From the NCBI RefSeq assembly GCF_027744825.2, contig NC_071339.1, forward strand, positions 23,933,501 through 23,997,500: DNA of 64,000 nucleotides. The letters run 5' to 3'. The notes under the pieces are model-generated. The model did not search any database and was not told the DNA's origin. It saw only the letters and a list, made by a program, of their open reading frames with translations. The translations under genes were made by a program, and so were the position numbers. Each line of letters starts with the position of its first letter. Position 1 is the stretch's first letter. Positions 13,273-23,842 of this stretch are shown piece by piece. Source of the DNA: Synchiropus splendidus. Taxonomy: Eukaryota > Chordata > Actinopteri > Syngnathiformes > Callionymidae.

Positions 13273-14034
13273 TGTTTCTGCTTTAAATTTTAAAGAGCAG
13301 TATGAAGCTGAGACCTTTATGGAAGAAGATCTTAATCATGTGGCATGGCTTATTGAAATACTAATAATAAGCCTCTCTTCCTCTATGTGATCAAGATAGA
13401 TTCTCAAAACTTCACTGTCCATTCGGCTGCTCGACAGCTGCCAATCTGTCTCCTGCGCTTCCTTAAGGTTGGACTTTATCATTTTCACTAGTGTACATTA
13501 AAGGAAACCCTCTTTGATGTAGCCACGCAGAGGGTCTCTGCAAACCAAGGAACATCACTGACGTCCATTTTTTTAAATTTGTCAAATGCAATAGTCGTCT
13601 GACAGCTGATTAATTATGGAATAAAATATTGACTACGGCCTTGTTGTGTTCTTTTTTTAATTGCATTTCATGTGTTTTATCTAGTTTTTCTTTTTAGCAT
13701 TTGATCAGAATGAGGTCAATGGGAGATCCTGAACTCTGCAGTACAAGTAAGAGTGCTCCTGCTGCAGCTCTCTCCTCCACATCGTCCATGGACCTAGAAC
13801 AGGACCAACATGCCCTGAAAATGTCCCTAAAATCCATTCATCCATTTTTTTGTTATTTTGCTAATACGCTGGCAAATAAAATTCAGCCACCAAACAACAG
13901 AGATGGAGACACTAGTGACAAGTTCTACCTATCATGGACTTGGACTCAAGAGCAAAAGACTTGAGACTAAAATCTGACTTTATTTGTGGCTCATGCCCAA
14001 TATTCTGTTTTCTGTTTACTTTAGATTAGGCTAC

Positions 14035-14037
<3 letters not shown>

Positions 14038-14067
<30 letters not shown>
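14038..14067 (+). repeat. poly-A run, 30 nt
   Basis: An uninterrupted A run. It follows no recognisable retroelement body, so I list it as a simple repeat only. Confidence 0.9.
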
Positions 14068-14068
<1 letters not shown>

Positions 14069-14586
14069 ATGTGACCCAGGCTTATTACATGTTTTAATAG
14101 AAACGTAATTACTTATTATACTTATATCAATCCTTTCTCATGAGTCTCTCTTCAGTGAGACTTACTTTTTGATCGTTGGCAAAAAACTAAACTGATGCCT
14201 TTGTGTTGAATCAAAGACGCTGGATAGACCATGTCAAGTTGTCTAGACAACTAATACCCATCCTGATAAGTCAGTCGTATGACAAAGTGCAACATTGGCA
14301 TCATTACTCACTATTGTCAACGGTCCTGTTCACACCATAACCAATACCAGACAGCTGATCTGTAGCTAATTGAAAATGATGATGTCACACAGTCTGTCGC
14401 TCAAAAGTCGTCACTTCAAAACAGTAAGGGCAACAGTAGTTCAGCCTAATGTAAATATAAACACAAATCTTAGGTATATTGAGCAGCAAACTATCATTGA
14501 GAACCTGGACCAGAAATGCTAATTGTAGCATCCCTGCTTTTCATGCTAAACATTTTCTTGGGGGGGTGGCTATCAGTACTGCTCCT

Positions 14587-14612
14587 GATGATGATGATGA
14601 TGATGATATCAC
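14587..14612 (+). repeat. (ATG)n microsatellite
   Basis: A tandem ATG/GAT trinucleotide tract directly upstream of the L2 fragment. Confidence 0.8.
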
Positions 14613-14624
14613 AGTTCAAAGGAT

Positions 14625-15002
14625 CTGAATGCCCAGAAGACAGTGGAGATGATCCTGGACTTCAGGAGAATCATAACTCCTCCGTCCCCTCTCATGTTGG
14701 CTGGATCGCCCATTCCCATTGAGGACTCCTTCTGCTTCCTGGGTACCATCATCACCGAGGACCTCAAATGGGAGCTGACCATCAGATCCCTCATCAGGAA
14801 GGCCCAGCAGAGAATGTTCTTCTAGTGGCAACTAAGGAAACTGCCAACGAAGTTGCTGGTGGAGTTCTACACAGCAATCATCATGTCCATCCTCACCTCC
14901 TCTATCACCGTCTGGTACAGCAGTGCCACTTTCCTGGTTGGTGGGATCCGCACTGGCCACGGCAACAAAACTGATTCTGATTTATATTCTGATTCTGATT
15001 CA
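14625..15002 (+). mobile_element. L2-type LINE 3' fragment
   Basis: Translation gives the C-terminal region of an L2 ORF2 (NAQKTVEMILDFRR, then SFCFLGTIITEDLKWE, then TAIIMSILTSSITVWYSSA) with one stop. It is followed by the GGCAACAAAACTGATTCTGA junction and an imperfect ATTCTG tail, as in the copy at 13050. Confidence 0.7.
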
Positions 15003-16450
15003 TTCTAAATTCCTTCAACATAACGAAGCGGCGGTCTAAGTAGGCTTGATGCAAGTAAGAAATCATAGTTTCCTAATCCTAAACTCATTGGACCTCAGAC
15101 CTCGGACTTGTGAGGACCTCTCCCGTGTGCTTTTGGACTGCGAGAGGAAATGGGAGTGGCTTAAGGAAGCCCTCGCCAGCACTTGGAGAACATCCGAACT
15201 CCACACTGAAATGAAACTGATATGCCTTAAGCTAGACTCAAACCAGCCACCTTGTGTCTGCATGGCTGGAGTTGAGTTCAGTCAGGTCAAGATGTGATTC
15301 AACGTCAGCTCATGTCATGATGTTCCAGGGAACCGTCCCTTTTCTGACCGCTGCCCAGCACACTGACTCATTTAATGAACTATAATGCGGAAGAAAATTG
15401 AGTCATTCCATGAATTGATGAGAGGAAAAGCTCTGGGTAATTAATGGGTGCCCTGGAACAAATACAAAACCGGTTGCAGTCCTTGCTCCGAGCCAGTGTT
15501 TAATTAAAAACATTGAGCATCATTCATCAAATACTGTTGTACTACATATGCATGGAAAGGACATTTGATAGACTCAATACTGCAGCGGAGGGAGCAGGAT
15601 GAAGCAGGAAGAGGGGTCTCATCATTGAGTTTTATGTTATTCATGTGAGCTTGTTTGAAGGCTAGTGGACGGAATGAAGACCACACGTCATGATGAAGCA
15701 GAGATTAGGGTGGAATCACACAGAAGCTGAAGGACATCTGTGGACATTAAGGAGTCTTGAATTTAAGTGCCTACAAGTATCAGGTGAGCACTGGTTGGAA
15801 GTCAGGCTGGTTAAAGCGAGCGCAAAAGACGGAACTGAGTTGCTACACAGTCTACTTCTTAGGGCGAGTTGGAATCTCTCCTTCAACCTTTGTTAAATCA
15901 GCTATCACACAATGTCAGCAGAGAGTGAAATAAATGGTGAACTGAAATGGCAAAAACTGAACAGAACAGTTTGGTCACATGTGAAGCTCTCAAAGGCAAA
16001 GATATCAGTATGTGTGCACCATTGCAACACATTACCCAGTTGTTCTCCGAGCTTGAAAAGTGCAGTGCAGTTGAACTGAATCGAAAAACAAAAGTTGCTG
16101 TAAGAAGTGGATGAAGGGAAAACTTTCTAGCTTTCTGATTCCTGGTATTCCTCACAGCTAAAACATTTCTAAAGTTCTATTGTTTTGTTTCGCTTTTGTT
16201 TGTTTTTCTATTACAACCTTATTCATAAGGCTCGCTTTCGTGCTCAAAACGCGTTGTTATGCTGCCATCAAGTGGACAGTTGGAAACCTGCGAGGCTCCT
16301 GCAAACCGTTTTCATGTAGCTTCAGGTGATTCAAAATGGATTTTTCCTGCACTTTCCTCATTAAACATTTACTCTTCAGTGAAATCATTCCTAATCTGCT
16401 GTTAGGATTTATTTAGCTTGTCAAACAGCACTTAAAAATGAAAGCACGTG
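15003..16450. other. gene-free stretch downstream of ggh
   Basis: No coding exon was accepted. The frame at 15046-15297 has no family signature. Confidence 0.4.
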
Positions 16451-16456
16451 ACGGAG

Positions 16457-16462
16457 TTTATT
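16457..16462 (-). terminator. candidate polyadenylation signal of ggh
   Basis: AATAAA on the minus strand, about 245 bp past the ggh stop codon. The position is plausible for the 3' end, but other signals could be used. Confidence 0.4.
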
Positions 16463-16706
16463 GACTTGTTGCAGAATAAATAGATGTCATACAATCATTG
16501 CGCAGGAGCAGGTGGACTAACGTGAGAGTGGCAGAACATTCCAGGATCATTCCAGTGAAGTGACATATAACATTGATTCAAATTGTGAACAGGAATATCA
16601 CCATTAACCGGGAGTTTCTACAAATTGCAATAGTTCACAAGCAGATACACATCATTCCAGGATGGATGTCTAAGCTGTATCAGTCTGTTCATGTCGTCGG
16701 TTGTCA

Positions 16707-19700
16707 TCAATCAAAATAGTAATTCTGCACAAAGATGGCATTGCGGCCTCTGTAGACAGGCGGGTAGTTGTAGATGAGCGCTCTCCCTTCCTCCTCATGG
16801 CTTGAGAAACTGTGGTTGCTCCTCATGGCTGCAGCAAAGAGGGAAGGAAGATAATTTGACTCATCTCGCCTTTCTCTTTGATTTAGAGCGGTCATTGTTC
16901 TGGTTGTTCATTTTAAGAATGGCGATCCTGCTACACCCGGCAATATCAATGACTTTGGCGTCCTCTTGTGGTGATAATCCGCTTTGCTACCGTAAATCCC
17001 AGCAAGAAAAGAGACTTACACGATTTCAATCAGCTTTGAGATGATGCTGATCATACTTCAGACTAGTGAAAGATTAACTCAACAGTCCAAATACATGTTT
17101 GAGTAGTAACATCTGTTACTGTTTCACCTTCAGAGACGAAGAATCTGGCTGTGTAGAAGCTGGCCGTCACCGCAGCGCTCGAGTGAATCATCCCAGGCTT
17201 GTCGATCCACTCAAACTGACTTTTCTCTGGATGCCATTGCACAGCGTAGAACGGGTAACGGTAGGCTGAAAAAAGTGCGGGTGTAAATAAGACATATTTG
17301 AATCACAACTGAAAGCCAACTCACCTTCCATGGTGGAGATGAAGTCCTTCTTCCCATCCGTGTTGACCGTGAGAATCCTGTAAAATCGCTTCAGCTTTGC
17401 ATTCCTGCTGAAGTTCTGCAGAGTCAATGACAAATACCCTTGTAATTTCTCCGTTGGCAACTCTCAATCGTGTCAAAGTAAAGTACCTGCATTGTCAAAC
17501 TCCAACTGTGAAAATTAGAAGTGATGTTGTCCTCTGCCAGAGCCTGGAGGAGATCTTTGGGGAAAGATCTGAACAGACGGCTGGCCTGCAAAGCTGGGAA
17601 ACAAGACAAGAGAAAACTCTTATATGTGCACTATTAACACACCTACTAGCATTGTCTCCACGATATACAAAGGCAGCCCATTGCTGCTAGGTTTAAAAAG
17701 GAAAAAAAAAAAAAAAGTCACTGAGAAGAACAAAAGGGATGTGGAAGTTCTCATTGGTAAAACGCTCATCGCTGTAATTTGTGTATTGTTATTAGTGTCA
17801 ACATACTCCAAATGTTCACAAGATTAACCAAACATATGTTGATTATGATGTTGATGATGACGATGTATTGAGACCAGAAATGCTAAACACTGAGACCAGG
17901 AATACTAAAACAACAGAAGCAAATAATTCCAAAGTTCCATGAATGCATCACACCTCAGACGCAGTAAATGCAACTCTTGACCACTATAATTGATATAAAT
18001 ACCTGATATGAATGAAAATGCTTCATGTAAACATCGATATGAAATATGAAACTACCCAATTTGGCTAGTTCAGAATGGAATCTGAATAGAGTGGAGTTCA
18101 TTATGCAAATTGTTGGTGCTTCCATACACAAGATAACAAAAACAAACCACATAATTTCTTTGACTTTTTTCCTAAATATAACAATGATTGTCTTCATTTG
18201 ATGACAAAAATTATGCGATATCATGTGTAACACAGCGTGAGCACGAAGACCTCATTAGCTGCTATAGCTGGCTAGCAACCCTGAGCCCCATAGGTGAGAC
18301 AGCATGGACAAAAAACGACTTGTGACACTGTGCTCTTTCCTCATCAGGAACTAAAGCTCTTTAGACAATTTTCTAGGAGGACTCTTATAATAAGAGTCCC
18401 AGCCATGTTGTACAATGAAAGTCCTGTATGCAAGTCCTACAATCTGATAATGGTAACTTTTAATATTATACATATTCTAGGAGATACAAGTTGTTTCAAT
18501 GGTGTTTCTGGGCACCATAAGTGAAGACATAACGCACCGCAAGCTTGGAGTAGAGGTTAAGAAGATTTTCAAGATGGATTTCTGTGGAAGTCCACGATGT
18601 CCATACAAAGTACTTTAATAATCAGGCACAGTCATGTTGTGGACTATGTTTACTCCTCGGCATTCCAGGTCATGGGCTGTAAACTGCAAACTTTTTTTTC
18701 ACAAATGTCCCAGCCCTACAGTAAAAACAAATCTGGAGGCTTATGCATTGCATGCAAACTGAGGAAACAAACAGCTCTGATTTTGTCTCTAGCATGCCAC
18801 AACTCTTAACACAAACCTGGCTCCTTTCTGTTCTATCACGGTATGAAAACTTGATTACACTAAACTGTCCCTAGCCCCCCTCACTTCAACCCCCGCCACC
18901 GGGATTCCACGGAGAAAATACAAGCCTCCAGGAAGCGCCGTTAGTGAACAGATGGGGCAAAATCATACGGTGAGGATGCAGAACAAATGGAGGTAGGAAC
19001 TAAAGCTCTTTAGACAATTTTCCAGCAGGACACCTATAATAGGAGTCCCCTTTCTTCTGTTCAATATAATGCCAGCATGATGCAATACATTCTTCAGTGT
19101 TATTTGAGATCATTTACTGTACTTTAATTAAGACAATGGTCTTTTGGCACCCCAAGTGGCATTTCTTGAGTCTGTTTGCAGTGAAACTGAGGCTTTTGTC
19201 TTCCTAAACATGTGATTCTCTTTATTTAATCACAAAAAAAATCCACTTTCATCTTAACGGTTGTAGTGCTAAAAACCAACCTATTTGTGATATTGCCTAT
19301 GTAACATATTAATATGAAATAGCTAATCACATTAGCATTAGGAAATCATAGCTGCTAAAGCTAGATGCCACGCTCCGCCCAGAGCGGCACCACTAGTGAG
19401 ACAGCAAGGACAAAAGAAGACTGACGGCACTGTGCCCCTCCCCCATCAGAACTGAAGCTCTTCAGACCAGTTTGCACATGACTCCTTTATCAGCAGAGCA
19501 TTCTGTTCAATGTAATGCCCAGATGATTGAATATAGTGCAGTAAGTGCAGTGGCTCAATAAGATGTAGTCCTGTGCCTGGAGTGGCCGTATAAAATTCAC
19601 AGTTGCAATGAAACTCAATTTAAGTAGTCCACAATAAATTAACATACTCAAATACACAGTTGTTTTGGAGGTTTTTCACTAAAGTACATTGTTATATGAG

Positions 19701-22700
19701 ACGGTATAAGAAGAACGAGACACATGAGTGGAGTGCTGCTGCGGTGGAAGACCAACGTTTCCAAGAACACTTTCAGTTGTGTATGAATTAATCTAAAAAC
19801 GAACAATGTAACAAGAGCAAACTTTTTTTTTTTCAATGTGAGGGTTAAGTAGGCAACATTACTCAATAATTCCAAGTGATCTCTCCGTGAAAATATGGAC
19901 CATGTTAAGAGATGATTCTGATTTGAGAGGAGTACCTGGTGTAAACTTGAGGGGAAGAGCCACAGCTTTGGTGTCGGTGAGTGTAAGCAGGTTCTTATTG
20001 GCTGTAAGAACAGAGAGCTGCTGAAAGCCCTGACAAGTTCCCCACAGAGGAAAGTAGTCGCCAGCATCATTGGCCTGTAAGAGTGTCACAACAAGAATGG
20101 TTCAATGAAAACTGATCATCTGTTTTAGAGTTTCAGTCACTTCCTGTTTGTACTGAAGTAACACTTTTAGAAGCTTTGTGATCATTATTAATATGTAATT
20201 CTGCAGATCATCTTCCTGTTATTTGGAGAACAGACTTTGTGTTCACCTGCAGAGCCAGGTCATAGAAGATCTTGGCGGTTCGGCTGAACTGTGATGTCTG
20301 GAGATCCACGTCTCCTCCTGGCAGCAATACCCTAAGGAGACAATTAGGTCTGAATTTTTGCAAAACAAAGTAGAATTTAAAGTTTAAAAAATATGACAAT
20401 GCACATTGATTAAATGTTTGGAAATATCTCAAATATGACCAGCTAATTAAAAAAAGAAAGTGGTTCAACTCACCCATTGATTGAGTTAAAGAGCTTGACA
20501 TATTCCTCATGTGTTTGGTTGATTCTGATTGGTGAAAATGGAGTGAATGACAGTTAAATGGAAATATTTCATGCTGGAAAATGTATTGACAAAAGCCAAA
20601 TAACATCCACAAAATCTATAAAGAAACCTATCCATTAGTCATCAGTGGACTGGAGACATGGGTTGTAAGAAGCCACTACCTGACAGGAACCACCCTGGCC
20701 CCAGCAGCCTCTAGGTACTTCACATAAGAGGCAGCGATGTAGGTTGAGCCCAGGGCAAACTGGTCATTGGGGAAGATCTCCTGAGCCAGCACACCTTTGG
20801 GATAGATTCATGATATTTGTTGCATTTCCATCATAGTCTGATTTAGACAGATCACAAGGCACCACATATTCAAAACAAGGAACCTGTTCTCACACCATTT
20901 CACCTGATTGTTTGTCTGTGGCTAATCGTGGCATTAGTCACTGGTTGTGAAACGGTAAACAGAACCAACCTGCCAAGACTGGCACAGATGCCAAGCTCCA
21001 CTGATGGAAGGATACAGCTTGATTAAGACAGTTTTGCTGCTTCACATTGAGTGTAAATAAACGCATAGGCAGCCATGACTGGGTGCTGAACTAGTTTTTC
21101 AGGATACTTGAGGTCACATCTTTATAAAGATATCTTCATTCTTTCTTGCATGTTCAGTGTGCTGCATTTTCCAGGAAACAAACAAGCACTTTGTGAACAG
21201 CTGTCTAAAAAATCAATATAAATAAAGCTTTAGTAGTAGTATAAACATCATAGGCATTTCTTTCTGAGTTAGCCATTGGGTTATTTCTCAATATAATAAT
21301 GAACTTATCAATAATAAATAAATTTACATGACAAGAAACATGTTTAAAATTACTCCTTTAAAGTATATAATTTAACATTTGATTAACACTTAGTTATATT
21401 ATGAGGATAAAGAAAATAAAAGGCCTAAATAAATAACAGTTATATTTAGAATTCAAATAGTAATGAATGAATGCCAAGAATGCCTTTGGTAAAGGGGCCT
21501 GTATGTATCGCTTTGTCAACGTCATCGTGATATGGAATCTTTGAAACTTGTTTGTAGACATTATCCTTGATTAGATGTACAGCGGTACCTCAGTTTTCGA
21601 ACGTCTCGGACTTCGAACAAAAAATTTTTTGCTGCGGATTTCGAAGAAAAATCCAGAAATGGAACACCCCCGAAAAAAGCTGGAAAAGCTGGTGTGCAGA
21701 CCGATCAGCTGATCCACGACGCTTTGTTTTTGTGTATAACGCAGCCTCTGTATGCAGACGTGTCCCGCTAGCTACATTTACTGACTGTTTTTTTCTTCAT
21801 ATTGAGGTGTAAAACCTTTTCTGTCTCCGCACTGGACCGTGGTAGAGTGTCACAGGGCAGGTGCTCGCTCTCCACACCTCCGTGGCTGGAGCGCGCACCC
21901 CAGGGTTTGATGTCCTGTTGTCGGCTGGAGCTCGGACAGGGATGAGGCGAGTCCCGTACAGAGTGTTACTTGGTTTATTACTTTACTTTACAGCCAAACT
22001 GCACAGAAGCGCACATTCAGAGCTGAACACGCACCGGACACCTCTTCACTTCTGAATAGACGTCACTCACTCAGCAACCCCTCCAACATGCAGCGGCCAC
22101 ACACACGCGACCAGCGCACACACAGCAGACACACTACATTCACTCCCACAGTACAAAAGCCTTTTCTTTTTCCATTAATTGTTATGGGAAAAATCAATTC
22201 AGATTTAGAACAAATCGCTTCTCGAATGGCCGTCTGGAACGGATTGTGGTCAAGAACCGAGGTACCACTGTAATTGGAAAAACAAGAACCAACTTGATTG
22301 GCTTTTTGTATAAAATTTTAGTGTTGAGTGAACTTGTGTTTGGGATTTTATTTGGGAGTTTGGGTAAATATTTTCAATGCAGCACGTTCTAAATTCGGAC
22401 AGCCAAAAGAAGACAATATCATTTGAATTACTGGACGATATATTTACCACAAACATACATCTACTCACAATATCCCATTCAATATTTCTAAATTACAAGT
22501 TTATTTTTAGCTCTATGCAGTTCCAGCTCTTGTGGGCCACATAAAATGACACTGACACTAGCACTAAACCATGAACTGAACCAACTTCTTCATTATAGTA
22601 GAATGACTGAGGGAAGCTCAAAGGTAACCCCAAAAAAATATCATTCATACAACACAGATTCATTGACGCACCGTAATTTTGCAATCGCAGTCATTTAAAT

Positions 22701-22908
22701 TGACTTTCGCTTCTCCTCTCCCTGGAAGGTTCTGGATGAGAATTACATAAGTGCTACTACACGTGAAACCCGGTAATGCAGAATGTTCTCGAAGGGTCTC
22801 ACCGATGATGGGTCGGTAGTTGATTGGTGACGAGCACAGACTCGGACAAAGAGCCGCGGCCAGCGCCGACACCAGGACCGCCGCTTCCACTGGATCCAGC
22901 CGCCGCAT
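16707..22908 (-). CDS. ggh: gamma-glutamyl hydrolase, 9 exons, complete
   Basis: Lysosomal or secreted cysteine peptidase of the class I glutamine-amidotransferase fold, which trims poly-gamma-glutamate tails from folates and antifolates. CDS exons on the minus strand: 22908-22803, 20794-20680, 20524-20474, 20331-20247, 20074-19936, 17593-17487, 17415-17325, 17265-17128 and 16828-16707. All introns are GT-AG and the phases join, giving 317 residues, the usual vertebrate length. Residues 1-27 form a hydrophobic signal peptide ([17 protein letters not shown]), followed by NYRPIIGVLAQE. The nucleophile is Cys133 in WGTCQGF and the catalytic His is His243 in QWHPEK. The C-terminus [12 protein letters not shown]...NYYFD is typical of the family. 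No break is seen. Intron 1 holds a mariner-like MITE and intron 5 a repeated module. Start chosen as the only ATG giving a signal peptide in frame with exon 2. Confidence 0.95.
18245..19525 (+). repeat. threefold repeated module in ggh intron 5
   Basis: Related segments occur at 18294-18418, 18995-19073 and 19396-19520. Shared words include GTGAGACAGCA(T/A)GGAC, CACTGTGC, GGAACTAAAGCTCTTTAGAC and TTCAATATAATGCC. The order within segments is kept, so this is a diverged local duplication and not three unrelated insertions. Coding potential and a transposon identity were not evident. Confidence 0.6.
21580..22270 (+). mobile_element. mariner-like MITE with TA duplication
   Basis: The left end CAGCGGTACCTCAGTTTTCG is the inverted counterpart of the right end CAAGAACCGAGGTACCACTG. 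TA flanks both sides (21578-21579 and 22271-22272), as expected for Tc1/mariner-type elements. There is no transposase. Related copies are at 32600-33160 and 58571-58720. It sits in ggh intron 1. Confidence 0.7.
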
Positions 22909-23842
22909 CAGGAGACGTGTGGTGCTGCCGAATCCTCCGAACGATGAACGATGTGGCTGCTGGTTATGTAATAATAATCCCCACAGCGGTGTTAGTCAGA
23001 AATGTGGGCGAAGAACGGAGAGTCTTAGCGAGACCTCCGGATCTATTTAGAAAACCAGACGCGCAGGACAGCGTTCCAAAAGGCTCCCCCGCAGTGATCA
23101 CACGATACAGATCCAGCCAGTGGATGAACCAGAAGTACTAGTCCAGGTAGCGTGAGAGCAGGGCCGGTGCTAAGGTTTTGAGGGGCCGAACAAGCACTGT
23201 TGGGCAAATAAGTATAGAATAGAGCCACCTGCTCTATTCACATCACATCAGAGAACATTCGTTACCTTTATTTTGTTGATGTATTTTGAGACAGTGCTTA
23301 TAAGACACATTATTAAGATAACAAAAAGAGGGTTTAATAATAAGAATACCACGTACCTTCTTTGTGTACCTTACTTAAATAATAACTGATTCCTTTTTGA
23401 GTGCGAGGGGCATAGACGTTGTGAAGCCTTCTCAGTGTTGATGAACTGAAAGCCACGAACAGACTGTAGATGTGCGTGCAGTTTTACTTACGTTTTCAAG
23501 CAATAGACCTAAAGAACAAAGATCTGTGAAGTGAAAAGTTTTAATGATGAGATTACTGTACCTGTGTCCTCCAATGTTTTTTTCTTCTATGCAGCCTTAT
23601 TTCTGCAACGATGTTTCATTCAGAGTGACACGCATCTTGTTTAATTTAAACTCTGTTGCTTTTTTTCTTATGGTAATTTCAGTCGTATTTAATTTTCCAT
23701 ACGACAGTCAACGTCCTCTTGTTACTCCCTGTAGTAACATGAAGTCAACTCGTGGTGGCGGTAAATATTATCATTGGTCACCGGCCGCGTTCACTGTAAA
23801 CGAGGCGAAGAAGACGTCGTCTCTTACAACTTGTGCTGAGAA
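22909..23842. promoter_or_regulatory. shared ggh / uqcrc1 divergent promoter region
   Basis: The two start codons face away from each other with 934 bp between them. A CCAAT-type box (ATTGG) lies at 23774-23780, close upstream of the uqcrc1 start in a CpG-containing segment. No TATA box is obvious for either gene, which suits housekeeping genes. True transcription starts are unknown, and the middle part (23160-23700) may be unrelated repeat DNA. Confidence 0.45.

Noticed and set aside
19648..20070. 140-codon frame on minus across ggh exon 5
   Set aside because: It is an out-of-frame shadow of the real exon, which reads [17 protein letters not shown] in the other frame.
23155..23230. GGGCCGGTGCTAAGG segment as a hAT-like end
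   Set aside because: It resembles dispersed repeats, but no second terminus or target duplication was found.
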